DNA of 26,814 bases from an uncultured bacterium (GCA_905214875.1 CAJMNR010000046.1:1-26814); one strand, 5' to 3'; counted from the first letter of the stretch, positions 6,583-14,451 are shown. Notes: generated by a model not told the origin, from the letters alone. Numbers and translations: made by a program.

Positions 6583-8331
6583 ATGGACATATTTTCGATT
6601 ATGACACTGTTTGGTGGGCTGGCGTTTTTCCTTTATGGAATGAATATCATGTCAGTAGGATTGGAGAAAATGACGGGGGGCAAGTTAGAGAGTGCATTAA
6701 AAAGGCTGACCTCCAATAAATTCAAGAGCTTGCTGTTAGGTGCAGGAATTACGATTGCCATTCAATCGTCTTCTGCGATGACGGTTATGCTAGTCGGATT
6801 TGTTAATTCGGGAATTATGGAGTTTGGCCGTACCATTGGAATCATTATGGGCTCCAATATCGGAACAACATTGACAGCATGGATTTTAAGCCTTACAGGA
6901 ATACAAGGCGATAGTTTCTTCTTAAGACTATTGAAGCCAGAATCTTTTTGCCCATTGATTGCGTTCATAGGAATATTGCTTTTATGTGTTGCCAAAAAAG
7001 GAAAAAAGAAAAGCATCGGAAACATTATGCTTGGTTTTTCGATTTTGATGTTTGGTATGACGTTAATGAGTGATGCAGTAAGTCCTTTGGCAGATATGCC
7101 GCAATTTTCACAGATTTTAGTGGCTTTTAAAAACCCAATCATCGGCGTATTGGTAGGAACATTATTTACTGGAATTATTCAAAGTTCTGCTGCATCGGTA
7201 GGAATCCTTCAAGCTTTGTCTTTGACCGGTAATATTTCTTATGGAATGGCGATTCCAATCATTATGGGGCAGAATATTGGTACATGTGTGACGGCCCTAT
7301 TATCTAGTATAGGGGTAAATAGAAATGCAAAACGAGTTGCAATCGTACATATTTACTTTAATATCATCGGTACTGTGGTATGCTTAAGCGTATTTCTATT
7401 AACAAATGCCATTTTCCACATGCCTTTTGTGGAGTATAAAGTCTCACCGGTTGCCATTGCAGGAATTCATACGATTTTTAATGTGGTAACTACCATGATG
7501 CTGTTTCCATTTACAAAACAATTGGAAGTTTTGGCAAAGAAGACGATTCCTAATAAAGGGGAAGAGCTAACGCATAGCTTTATTGATGAGCGCTTACTTG
7601 CAACCCCTTCCGTTGCGATTGCGGAATGTAGCGAGAATACGACTAAGATGGCTAAGTTAGTAAATTCTATGGTACAGATTTCAATCGGACTTTTAGAGAA
7701 GTTTGACTATAGCATCTATGAACAAGTGAAAGAATGTGAAAATGAAATTGATCGATATGAAGAGAATCTTGGAAGCTATCTTGTCAAAGTAAGCAGTAAA
7801 GACATATCCGGTTCAGACAGCAAGGAAATCTCGAAAGAATTACATGTGATTGGTGATTTTGAACGGATTGGAGACCATGCGCTTAATATTGCAAACGTTG
7901 GGCAGGAGATAGCACAGAAAAATATTATTTTTTCAGAGAAGGCAAGCTTAGAGATTCAAATGATGATCGATGCGATAAATGAGATTATGGATATTACATT
8001 CCGTGCATTTTTTAATAAGGATGTCGAATTGGCGAAACAAGTAGGGCCGTTAAAAGAAGTCATAGATGGTCTAAAAGCAGAGTTGAAAGACCGTCACGTA
8101 GAGCGGCTGAAGAATGGAGAATGCACCATTGAGCAAGGATTTATTTTAAGCGATTTACTTACTGAATTAGAGCGTACTGCACACCATTGCTTTAATATTG
8201 CAGGCTGCATGATTCAATTGTCAGCCTCAAATTCTGCTGCGCGTGCTGACGTACAGAAGATGAAAGCATTGGAAAAGGGTACAGTTACTGAGCTACTTAT
8301 AAAATCGAAGGGAAAATACACGCTTCAGTAG
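6583..8331 (+). CDS. Na/Pi cotransporter family protein with C-terminal PhoU-like domain
   Basis: 582 aa. The membrane part (1-310) has the two inverted PNaS repeats with their signature motifs: QSSSA at 61-65 followed by GSNIGTTLTA (90-99), and QSSAA at 200-204 followed by GQNIGTCVTA (229-238). The cytoplasmic tail (about 345-565) is helical and PhoU-like, with the motif HVIGDFERIGDHALNIA at 421-437 and a second half near LLTELERTAHHCFNIAG. The YjbB/NptA group imports or exports phosphate with sodium; the direction cannot be decided from sequence. AGAGGA lies before the ATG. It is 21 bp upstream of secDF, so co-transcribed. The promoter of the operon (5913-5957) carries a PhoP-box-like repeat, which fits phosphate or ion control. 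Confidence 0.93.
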   Translation: MDIFSIMTLFGGLAFFLYGMNIMSVGLEKMTGGKLESALKRLTSNKFKSLLLGAGITIAIQSSSAMTVMLVGFVNSGIMEFGRTIGIIMGSNIGTTLTAWILSLTGIQGDSFFLRLLKPESFCPLIAFIGILLLCVAKKGKKKSIGNIMLGFSILMFGMTLMSDAVSPLADMPQFSQILVAFKNPIIGVLVGTLFTGIIQSSAASVGILQALSLTGNISYGMAIPIIMGQNIGTCVTALLSSIGVNRNAKRVAIVHIYFNIIGTVVCLSVFLLTNAIFHMPFVEYKVSPVAIAGIHTIFNVVTTMMLFPFTKQLEVLAKKTIPNKGEELTHSFIDERLLATPSVAIAECSENTTKMAKLVNSMVQISIGLLEKFDYSIYEQVKECENEIDRYEENLGSYLVKVSSKDISGSDSKEISKELHVIGDFERIGDHALNIANVGQEIAQKNIIFSEKASLEIQMMIDAINEIMDITFRAFFNKDVELAKQVGPLKEVIDGLKAELKDRHVERLKNGECTIEQGFILSDLLTELERTAHHCFNIAGCMIQLSASNSAARADVQKMKALEKGTVTELLIKSKGKYTLQ

Positions 8332-8352
8332 CTAGGGAAAGGAGTAAGTTTA

Positions 8353-10506
8353 ATGAAACCTAGTAAAAAGATGTTAACTGCCATTCTATGTATGATTGTT
8401 GCATTTGTCTTATTGGCAGTGTTTGGTGCAGGAGACGATATAAAGGGAATTCAGGAGATGAGATACGGCATTGATATCCGTGGTGGTGTGGAAGCTGTAT
8501 TCGAACCGGAAGGAATTGACCGAAAAGCAACCGCCAAAGAACTTGAGACAGCAAGAACGGTAATGGAAGAACGACTTGACGGAAAGAATATTACAGATCG
8601 GGAGGTAACCGTAGATAAAGATGGAGGATATATTATCGTTCGTTTCCCATGGAAATCAGGAGAAACCAATTTTAATCCAGAGGATGCAATCTCTGAACTT
8701 GGTGAAATGGCTAAGCTTACGTTTCGTGCACCAGATGGAACAATCGTAGTAGAAGGAAAGAACGTAATTAGCAGTTCGGCGCAACAAAATGCTGATGGTA
8801 CGTTAACATCCTATGACGTAACACTTAATTTTGATGAAGAAGGAGCAAAACAATTTGAAGAGGCAACTGGAAAGCTGATTGGACAAACGATGGGAATCTA
8901 TATGGATGAGCATATGATCTCTGATCCGGTTGTAGAGTCTAAAATTAGTGGGGGTCAGGCATCTATCACTAAGTTAAAAAGTTTTGAGGAAGCACAGGAA
9001 CTATCCCAAAAGATCAATGCCGGAGCGTTGCCATTTTCCTTAAAAACTACTAATTTTAGTACCATTAGTCCGTCCCTTGGCAATAACGCCCTACATATTA
9101 TGATCCTTGCAGGAATCGTAGCATTTATACTCGTTTCAATCTTTATGATTGTGTATTACAAACTACCGGGAATTGTGGCCTGTGTGGTGTTAGTTTTACA
9201 GATGGTGCTTCAATTACTTGCGATTTCCATTCCACAATATACGTTAACGTTACCAGGAATCGCAGGAATCATCTTATCGCTTGGTATGGCAGTAGATGCA
9301 AACATTATCATATCGGAGAGGATTACCGAAGAGCTAAAAACTGGGATTGGTATTCGTAGGGCAATAAAAAATGGGTATAAGAGTGCATTTACTACTGTAT
9401 TAGACGGTAATGTTACAACGGCAATTGTAGCGATTATCCTTATGATCTTTGGCTCAGGAGCAATGCTAAGCTTTGGATATACATTATTAGTCGGAATGAT
9501 TGTAAATGTGTTGGTTGGAGTCAGCGTTTCTAAGAAAATGCTACAGTCCTGTGTAGAAATAGAGAAATTAAGGCATCATAAGTATTTTCGCGCGTATAAA
9601 GAGAAAACAACAAAGCGATTCTATGAACGAAAAAAGATATACATTGCTATTTCGGCAGCAGTTTTTCTTTTAGGCATTGTTGGCTGCTTTGTAAATGGCG
9701 TTAGTCTTGATACACAGTTTACCGGTGGTGTCGTATTAAAGTATCAAACGGAAGATTCGATCAATATGGAGAAAGTTGAGGAGAAAGTAGCTAGCATTAC
9801 AAGCCGTCCAGTAACGGTACAGATGACAAAGGATAATTTATCAAAGAAGAATAGTTTAGTTGTGACGTTAGCTGGAACTGGTGGAATGAAGCCAGAAATG
9901 CAAACAGAGATCTCGAATCAATTACAGGACTTGTCCGAAAGCGGCGAAGTAAACCTCTCAGAAACGTATGTCGTAGAACCGTATATCGGAGCAAAAGCAT
10001 TAAAAAATGCCTGTATTGCAATGATTGTTTCCATTATCTTTATCGTATTATATATATGGATTCGTTTTTCCGAGTTATCTGCAGGAGTTACAGCGATGCT
10101 TGCGCTCGTACATGACGTATTCGTAGTGTTCTTTGCATTTGTGATTTTTAAGATTCCACTAAATGATGCATTTGTTGCCGTAGTGCTTACGATCATCGGA
10201 TATTCTATTAATGATACTATAGTTTTATATGACCGTATTCGAGAGCGTAAGAAAGAGAATGGCAAAGAAGACGTTGTGCAGCTGGTCAATGCAAGCATTA
10301 CGCAGACATTTTCAAGGTCAGTCAATACGTCTATCACGACAGGCATCTGTGTCATAGTAATACTGATTGCATCGCTACTTTTTAAAATCACATCAATTAC
10401 AGAATTTGCGCTTCCAATGTTTTTTGGCTTATTAAGCGGATGTTATTCCTCCATCTGCATAGCAGGAACCATTTGGGCAGCTTGGAAAAAGAGAAAACAA
10501 AAATAA
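8353..10506 (+). CDS. secDF: SecDF fusion, protein translocase accessory subunit
   Basis: 717 aa, a natural SecD-SecF fusion close in size to Bacillus SecDF. It uses the proton or sodium gradient to pull exported proteins from the SecYEG channel. The SecD half (1-420) has a first helix at about 8-25, D1 motif YGIDIRGGVEAVF (38-50), the P1 periplasmic region, and the D5 helix SLGMAVDANIIISERI with D315. The SecF half (from about 425) has LDTQFTGGVVLKY (452-464), a small periplasmic domain, LVHDV with D588 and IGYSINDTIVLYDRIRE with D621. All key charged membrane residues are present. GGAAAGGAG lies before the ATG. It is third in an operon with a Na/Pi cotransporter, an unusual partner, and is followed by a strong terminator. 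Confidence 0.96.
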   Translation: MKPSKKMLTAILCMIVAFVLLAVFGAGDDIKGIQEMRYGIDIRGGVEAVFEPEGIDRKATAKELETARTVMEERLDGKNITDREVTVDKDGGYIIVRFPWKSGETNFNPEDAISELGEMAKLTFRAPDGTIVVEGKNVISSSAQQNADGTLTSYDVTLNFDEEGAKQFEEATGKLIGQTMGIYMDEHMISDPVVESKISGGQASITKLKSFEEAQELSQKINAGALPFSLKTTNFSTISPSLGNNALHIMILAGIVAFILVSIFMIVYYKLPGIVACVVLVLQMVLQLLAISIPQYTLTLPGIAGIILSLGMAVDANIIISERITEELKTGIGIRRAIKNGYKSAFTTVLDGNVTTAIVAIILMIFGSGAMLSFGYTLLVGMIVNVLVGVSVSKKMLQSCVEIEKLRHHKYFRAYKEKTTKRFYERKKIYIAISAAVFLLGIVGCFVNGVSLDTQFTGGVVLKYQTEDSINMEKVEEKVASITSRPVTVQMTKDNLSKKNSLVVTLAGTGGMKPEMQTEISNQLQDLSESGEVNLSETYVVEPYIGAKALKNACIAMIVSIIFIVLYIWIRFSELSAGVTAMLALVHDVFVVFFAFVIFKIPLNDAFVAVVLTIIGYSINDTIVLYDRIRERKKENGKEDVVQLVNASITQTFSRSVNTSITTGICVIVILIASLLFKITSITEFALPMFFGLLSGCYSSICIAGTIWAAWKKRKQK

Positions 10507-10509
10507 AGA

Positions 10510-10549
10510 AAAAGGCTTCACTCATCATATAAAATGGGTGAAGCCTTTT
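10510..10549. terminator. Bidirectional terminator after secDF
   Basis: 16-bp stem (10510-10525 with 10534-10549, one G-U) and an 8-base loop, with T-rich tails on both strands. It serves secDF (+) and the 47-aa ORF (-). Confidence 0.92.
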
Positions 10550-10551
10550 GA

Positions 10552-10695
10552 TTAATCATACAGAGACTTGCCGTATTTAATCTTTCGATATACTTTCCAT
10601 ATAAAGATAACTGGCATACTAAAGGTAAGATATAGACAACAGATAATGGAAATTATGGACATTAATATTACGAATATATACATCAGTATCTGCAT
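10552..10695 (-). CDS. 47-residue predicted membrane peptide downstream of the kdpDE-like genes
   Basis: The minus-strand ORF reads MQILMYIFVILMSIISIICC and continues through a second hydrophobic stretch (CLYLTFSMPVIFIW) to the basic tail KVYRKIKYGKSLYD, then TAA. A GGGGG ribosome site (10704-10708) is well spaced from the ATG. It probably forms one long or two short membrane helices with a positively charged cytoplasmic end. It lies 90 bp after the response regulator on the same strand and directly before a terminator, so it may be the last gene of that operon. It is not KdpF by anything I can see: it is longer and no kdpABC is near. No function is claimed. A plus-strand ORF at 10568-10789 overlaps it, but I regard that one as spurious. 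Confidence 0.6.
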   Translation of the reverse strand: MQILMYIFVILMSIISIICCLYLTFSMPVIFIWKVYRKIKYGKSLYD

Positions 10696-10721
10696 ACGTG
10701 AGCCCCCTTTTCTTTTTTCTT

Positions 10722-10735
10722 TCTACTATATAGTA
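10722..10735. repeat. Perfect 14-bp palindrome CTACTATATAGTAG
   Basis: It lies between the response regulator gene and the 47-aa ORF. It could be a small operator or a promoter-region element for the small ORF; there is no T-run, so it is not a terminator. Confidence 0.4.
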
Positions 10736-10785
10736 GCATTGATAAGGGGAGAGAGTAATGGATACACACGTTTCTTAGCAAAACG

Positions 10786-11487
10786 TTAACCATCAATCAA
10801 TCGATAGCCAACGCCAATTTCGGTAAAGATATATTGAGGATCTCCAGGATTCTTTTCAATTTTTCTACGGATGTTTGCCATATTGACACGAAGGATTTTA
10901 TTGCAGTTATCAACATAGGGACCCCATACATTTTGCATAATAGAGCTATAGGTTAAAACCTGGCCCGAGTGTTGTGCTAGGTAAGCTACAATTTTATATT
11001 CCACAGGAGTTAAATGAATCACTTCGCCATCCAGAGTAATCACATGGGAGGAGAAGTCAATACGAAGGCCTAATGCCTCATAAGGGCGTTTATACAGTAA
11101 ATCAGAAGTAGCAAGCTTATTGCTATGACGAATAGAAGTACGAATGCGTGCAAGTAACTCGGATGTTCCAAATGGTTTTGTAATATAGTCATCCGCACCG
11201 GCATCTAATGCCTCGACTTTGTCATTTTCCTGAATCCTAGCAGAGATTACAATGATCGGAATGCTAGACCATGTTCGGACTTGCTTGATTATTTCAACGC
11301 CATCCATGTCAGGAAGCCCTAAATCTAATAAGACCACATCAGGGCAGTAGGAAGAAATCATGGACAAGCCTTCCTTTCCAGAGGCAGATAGGAGTACTTT
11401 ATAATTATGAGAGGTAAGTACTCGTTTCATAAAAGAACATATATTAGTTTCATCTTCAATAACGAGAATCGTAAACGTAGTATTCAT
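10786..11487 (-). CDS. kdpE: KdpE-like response regulator
   Basis: 233 aa, OmpR family. The receiver domain has the acidic pair E11/D12, phosphoacceptor D55 in DVVLLDLGLPD, and K104 in YITKPF. The C-terminal winged helix (about 135-230) ends with the KdpE-typical IFTEIGVGYRL. Segments such as LLDLGLPDMDGVE and VYGPYVDNCNKILRVNMANIRRKIE-like text match KdpE best among the subfamilies. It follows the sensor kinase by 14 bp on the same strand. In known systems KdpE activates kdpFABC potassium import, but no such genes are in this window. The repeats at 12656-12672 and 5914-5930 are candidate binding sites, so the real regulon may differ from classical Kdp. Confidence 0.85.
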   Translation of the reverse strand: MNTTFTILVIEDETNICSFMKRVLTSHNYKVLLSASGKEGLSMISSYCPDVVLLDLGLPDMDGVEIIKQVRTWSSIPIIVISARIQENDKVEALDAGADDYITKPFGTSELLARIRTSIRHSNKLATSDLLYKRPYEALGLRIDFSSHVITLDGEVIHLTPVEYKIVAYLAQHSGQVLTYSSIMQNVWGPYVDNCNKILRVNMANIRRKIEKNPGDPQYIFTEIGVGYRLIDG

Positions 11488-11501
11488 AAGAATCTCCTTT
11501 C

Positions 11502-12572
11502 TTATTTATTAGGAAGAATAAAGGTAAACTCGGCACCATCTTCATGATTTTTCGCATAAATGGAACCGTTATGTGCGAGAATAATTGTCTTACATATGGA
11601 TAGACCAATTCCCATCCCTTTTTTACTGTCAGAAGTATTAGAAGGAGTTGTAGGAAGGCCGTCAAAGATCGATTGAATCTGTTCTTCATTAATACCGATT
11701 CCGTGGTCAATCACAGAAAACTTAACAACGGGTTCTTCAGAAGAAATGATAACTTCAATAGGGCGCGTACTCTGGGAATGGATAATTGCATTCTCAATCA
11801 AATTCATGAGCACCTGTTCAATTAACATGGCATCGATGGGAATCATCAAGAAATCATCCGGAATATTTACTTGAATATTGGCATCAGGAAGCCGTTTTTT
11901 CAACCTGGAGACCGCTTCAGAAACGACTTCCTCAACGACTTCTAACGATTTATTTACCGTAGAGGAATCATTTTGAATACGAGTCACAGTAAGTAAATTC
12001 TCAACCATCGTTAACAGCCAGTTAGAATCATCATAAATGTGCATCTCAATTTCTTTTTTCTCCTTTGCAGATAAAGAATCTTCATTCTCAATTAAGGAAG
12101 AAATAGAACCAATAATACTTGTTAATGGCGTGCGCAAATCATGAGAGACGGCACGCAGCAGATTTGCGCGCATTTTTTCTTTATCCGCCTCCATCAATTG
12201 TTTTTCCCGTTTTGCAAGAATCAATGCCTGTTGTTTCATATGGGAAGTCAAGGCGCTGGTACTAAACGTAATGATCATCATTACAATAAAGATGATCGGA
12301 TAGCCGGTAATCGTAAAATTTAGTTCAAAATGAGGATATGTAAAGAAAAAGTTGATACAAATGACGCTAAATACCGAAGCAAAGACATCATACCAGTAAC
12401 CATCCGTATAGCGAGCAATCATAATAGCCGCTAAAACATAAATTAACGCAATATTTGCAGAATCATTAGGGATAATTGTCGAAAGAATAAACGAAAGAAT
12501 CGTTGCAGTAGATAAAAATAAAGCAGTTATAAGAACTGGATGTTTTTTAATATGATTTAAAAGATCCTTCAT
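11502..12572 (-). CDS. Short KdpD-like sensor histidine kinase (DUF4118)
   Basis: 356 aa from ATG 12572, chosen because AAGGAGG (12582-12588) is 9 bases upstream. An in-frame ATG at 12650 has no ribosome site and would run through the predicted promoter. Four closely packed helices (about 13-34, 41-53, 62-80, 91-108) match the DUF4118 module of KdpD. A coiled linker, HisKA with SHDLRTPLTS (H144) and a HATPase_c domain with NLIENAI, DHGIGI and GMGIGLSI follow. It lacks the roughly 350-residue N-terminal KdpD/Usp part of Escherichia coli KdpD, so cytoplasmic sensing through that part is absent. Similar short forms are common in Clostridia. It is the first gene of the operon with the KdpE-like regulator. 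Confidence 0.88.
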   Translation of the reverse strand: MKDLLNHIKKHPVLITALFLSTATILSFILSTIIPNDSANIALIYVLAAIMIARYTDGYWYDVFASVFSVICINFFFTYPHFELNFTITGYPIIFIVMMIITFSTSALTSHMKQQALILAKREKQLMEADKEKMRANLLRAVSHDLRTPLTSIIGSISSLIENEDSLSAKEKKEIEMHIYDDSNWLLTMVENLLTVTRIQNDSSTVNKSLEVVEEVVSEAVSRLKKRLPDANIQVNIPDDFLMIPIDAMLIEQVLMNLIENAIIHSQSTRPIEVIISSEEPVVKFSVIDHGIGINEEQIQSIFDGLPTTPSNTSDSKKGMGIGLSICKTIILAHNGSIYAKNHEDGAEFTFILPNK

Positions 12573-12617
12573 AAATAAGTCCTCCTTAGCAAAGTAATAA
12601 AAACCATAGATAATTAA

Positions 12618-12646
12618 AGTATCTAACAAATTGAAGAAAATGACAA
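12618..12646 (-). promoter_or_regulatory. Predicted promoter of the kdpD-like/kdpE operon
   Basis: On the minus strand TTGTCA (12646-12641), 17-bp spacer, GATACT (12623-12618). The inferred start near 12611 gives a leader of about 40 nt to the ATG at 12572. Confidence 0.5.
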
Positions 12647-12655
12647 CCATATAAA

Positions 12656-12672
12656 TGTTAAGAAATTGCTAA
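12656..12672 (-). promoter_or_regulatory. TTAGCA-N5-TTAACA direct repeat upstream of kdpD-like gene
   Basis: On the minus strand TTAGCA (12672-12667), five bases, TTAACA (12661-12656). The surrounding 11-mers agree at 10 of 11 positions. It ends 9 bp before the -35 box, about one helical turn further upstream than the equivalent repeat at the transporter operon promoter. Probable autoregulatory site of the KdpE-like protein. Confidence 0.55.
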
Positions 12673-12805
12673 GAAATTGAGACATATGAAATTGGCTGAT
12701 TAGGCAGCAGATTTTAAGAATATGGATAAAAAACGAACATAGATCTCAAAAAACAATTTAGGAAAAAAATAAGGCTTAGGAACCAGTTTCCATAAAAGAC
12801 TTACT

Positions 12806-12841
12806 CAACTATTCGTTAAACATGCGTTTCGCGAATAGTTG
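12806..12841. repeat. Long inverted repeat in the spacer
   Basis: CAACTATTCG (12806-12815) and CGAATAGTTG (12832-12841) are perfect arms. Inside, AAAC (12818-12821) pairs with GTTT (12826-12829) around loop ATGC. No T-run follows, so it is not a terminator. Confidence 0.65.
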
Positions 12842-12914
12842 GAAATCGATGTTTTACCACTCTTATTTGGCCGACTCGTTTATATATAGGTTTAAATATT
12901 CTATGATCTTATTC

Positions 12915-12991
12915 ATTTATATCTGATTTATATCTGAGTTTTTCTTTGGTGTTGTTACTTTAGAATCTAATCTATCAGAATCTAATCTATC
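12915..12991. repeat. Two short tandem duplications
   Basis: An 11-bp unit repeated twice without gap at 12915-12936, and a 15-bp unit repeated twice without gap at 12962-12991; both are perfect copies. Confidence 0.8.
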
Positions 12992-13276
12992 TATTGTGCT
13001 TAACATAGTTCATTACCAGGATTATTTTTTCTACTCTATGGTATGATCTGATCTTTGATTTGAAATTCAGATTACGATTGGATTGAATGATTCGATTTGA
13101 ATTCTAATAATCAACAAAATCCTCAAATGCGTCTTTATATGTCTTAATAAGCCACTGTAATATATAATTTATATTTGTATGCGTAATATATAATTAAATT
13201 CCTTAAAATAGATTCTGTGAGTTTGTTATCTGTAATTCAATCATTAACCTATTCGACAATTATCGTTTTTAATAAA

Positions 13277-13307
13277 AAAGAAAGCCTATATTAGTTAGAC
13301 TTTCTTT
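13277..13307 (-). terminator. Terminator of the acetyltransferase operon
   Basis: AAAGAAAG (13277-13284) pairs with CTTTCTTT (13300-13307), with an inner CTA/TAG pair. On the minus strand it is followed by a T-run (13279-13274). It lies about 90 bp past the stop at 13398. Confidence 0.75.
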
Positions 13308-13397
13308 AAGTTTACTACTTCTATTATTGCTGCTTCTTTAAATTTGGTATCAATCTACTCTTTTTCAGATCTTTTCATTGATTGGTGGAACTATTTC

Positions 13398-13895
13398 CTA
13401 CTGAAATGCTGGACTTTCACTCCGTTTTTCCATTAAGACAACATTTCTCCATATGCCATAACAATCTTTTGCCACACGTTCACGATATCCGATTTTTCGA
13501 AAACCACACTTTTTATGTAACGCAATACTTGCTTCGTTAATCTCAAAGATGCCTGATTGCAGGGTCCAGATTCCATTTCTTTCTGTTTCCTCAACGACTG
13601 CTTGAATCAATTTCTCCCCTACGCCCTTTTTCCTTGCATTCTCAGCAATATAGATGCTGACTTCAGCTACACCTTTATAAACACAGCGGCTACTTGTAGG
13701 AGATAAGGCAATCCAACCAAGCATTTTTCCACAATCATCAATTGCCTTCAGTCTGCCAATCTGCAAATGTGCCTTGTCCCATTCATCAACGCTTGGCACC
13801 TCTGTCTGAAATGTTGCACAACCTGTTAAGATTCCTTGATGATAAATCTCTAAAACATCTTCGATATCTTCATATGTAATCTCTTTTATTTCCAT
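13398..13895 (-). CDS. GNAT N-acetyltransferase, phosphinothricin acetyltransferase-like
   Basis: 165 aa, one GNAT domain transferring acetyl from acetyl-CoA to an amine. The subgroup (COG1247) is shown by GWIALSPTSSRCVYKGVAEV (60-79), with the family's conserved Glu at 78, the acetyl-CoA loop ARKKGVG (87-93), the strand GIWTLQSGIFEINEASIALH and a late GIWRNVVLMEKRS. Members act on phosphinothricin, methionine sulfoximine or similar amino-acid analogues; the natural substrate here is unknown. Its AGGAGG overlaps the stop codon of the preceding C_GCAxxG_C_C gene (9-bp gap), so the two are translated together. Confidence 0.88.
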   Translation of the reverse strand: MEIKEITYEDIEDVLEIYHQGILTGCATFQTEVPSVDEWDKAHLQIGRLKAIDDCGKMLGWIALSPTSSRCVYKGVAEVSIYIAENARKKGVGEKLIQAVVEETERNGIWTLQSGIFEINEASIALHKKCGFRKIGYRERVAKDCYGIWRNVVLMEKRSESPAFQ

Positions 13896-13904
13896 ATGTA
13901 CCTC

Positions 13905-14342
13905 CTAATATCCTAATTGGCTTAATATTTGAATTGCGGATAATACTACATCTACACAGCGTGTTTGGAACAGTCCTTCGTTTTGTGCTTTCTTCATCCC
14001 GTCCTCTTTGGATATATCACATCCTAGCAATTCCTTGCATACAATGGATCCGTTATCTTCCCTAAACTTCTTAGTAAACTCCTGTGTTCTTTGGTAACAT
14101 TCAGATTTACTTTTTGAATCCTCCGCTTTGCTATTTCCGTATTTTAAGCCGATTACCATTATAGCTCCAGATACAGCACCACATAGTTCGCCCTCTCTAA
14201 CGCCACCACCAAAACCGCATCCAATTCTAATCGCCTCTTCTTTTTCCATACAGTACTTTTCACAGAAATGTGATAATACAATCTGCGTACAATTTAATCC
14301 ATCTTGAAACAATTCAGCAATTTGATTTCTTGTGACTTCCAT
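13905..14342 (-). CDS. C_GCAxxG_C_C family redox protein
   Basis: 145 aa from ATG 14342, which has GAGGTGA 5 bases upstream. A longer reading to 14444 would cross the predicted promoter and lacks a ribosome site. There are nine cysteines, including the family pattern: C42, GELCGAVSGA (51-60, C54), C102 and C108. There is no signal peptide, so it is probably cytoplasmic. The family is thought to be redox-active, possibly a metal or Fe-S binder; its biochemistry is poorly known. It is first gene of an operon with the GNAT enzyme and divergent from a MarR regulator that also carries a cysteine cluster, which suggests thiol or metal stress. Confidence 0.87.
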   Translation of the reverse strand: MEVTRNQIAELFQDGLNCTQIVLSHFCEKYCMEKEEAIRIGCGFGGGVREGELCGAVSGAIMVIGLKYGNSKAEDSKSKSECYQRTQEFTKKFREDNGSIVCKELLGCDISKEDGMKKAQNEGLFQTRCVDVVLSAIQILSQLGY

Positions 14343-14367
14343 GTTATCACCTCTCTTTTTTTCACTT

Positions 14368-14403
14368 ATTATATTCATTTTTGAATTTAATTGCAATATG
14401 CAA
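14368..14403 (-). promoter_or_regulatory. Promoter of the C_GCAxxG gene with overlapping palindrome
   Basis: On the minus strand TTGCAA (14396-14391), 17-bp spacer, TATAAT (14373-14368). The -35 lies inside the imperfect palindrome TTGCAATATGCAA (14391-14403), and a further TTTTGCAAC follows at 14412-14420. These are good operator candidates for the divergent MarR protein. Confidence 0.6.
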
Positions 14404-14422
14404 CTATTTTGTTTTGCAACAA

Positions 14423-14451
14423 TTGATTTTAACAAATGCTTCATGTTATAC
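14423..14451 (+). promoter_or_regulatory. Promoter of the MarR gene
   Basis: TTGATT (14423-14428), 17-bp spacer, TTATAC (14446-14451), about 30 bases before the ATG. It faces the promoter of the C_GCAxxG gene, so a single operator could control both. Confidence 0.6.

Larger units (their letters stand above)
12673..13276. other. AT-rich non-coding spacer with short repeats
   Basis: No convincing ORF on either strand. It holds a 10-bp-arm hairpin at 12806-12841, tandem ATTTATATCTG (12915-12925, 12926-12936), tandem AGAATCTAATCTATC (12962-12976, 12977-12991) and a spaced pair of GTAATATATAATT (13157-13169, 13183-13195). It looks like degenerate sequence or an unannotated RNA locus. Confidence 0.6.

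Noticed and set aside
6762..7142. Minus-strand ORF of 126 codons inside the Na/Pi cotransporter gene
   Set aside because: Antisense shadow of the QSSSA and membrane-helix coding region.
9918..10391. Long minus-strand ORF (157 codons) inside secDF
   Set aside because: Pure antisense shadow of a strongly conserved coding region; no start signals.
10568..10789. Plus-strand ORF of 73 codons after secDF
   Set aside because: No good ribosome site, no recognisable protein text, and it runs antisense through the 47-aa minus-strand ORF that has a strong site.
11502..12650. Longer version of the kdpD-like gene starting at 12650
   Set aside because: The extra 26 codons overlap the predicted promoter and lack a ribosome site, while the ATG at 12572 has AAGGAGG.
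12590..12780. Riboswitch (for example a c-di-AMP type) ahead of the kdpD-like gene
   Set aside because: The leader inferred from the promoter is only about 40 nt and I see none of the conserved blocks of that riboswitch.
12915..13195. CRISPR-like array
   Set aside because: Repeats are 11-15 bp, of different sequences, only two copies each, and without regular spacers.
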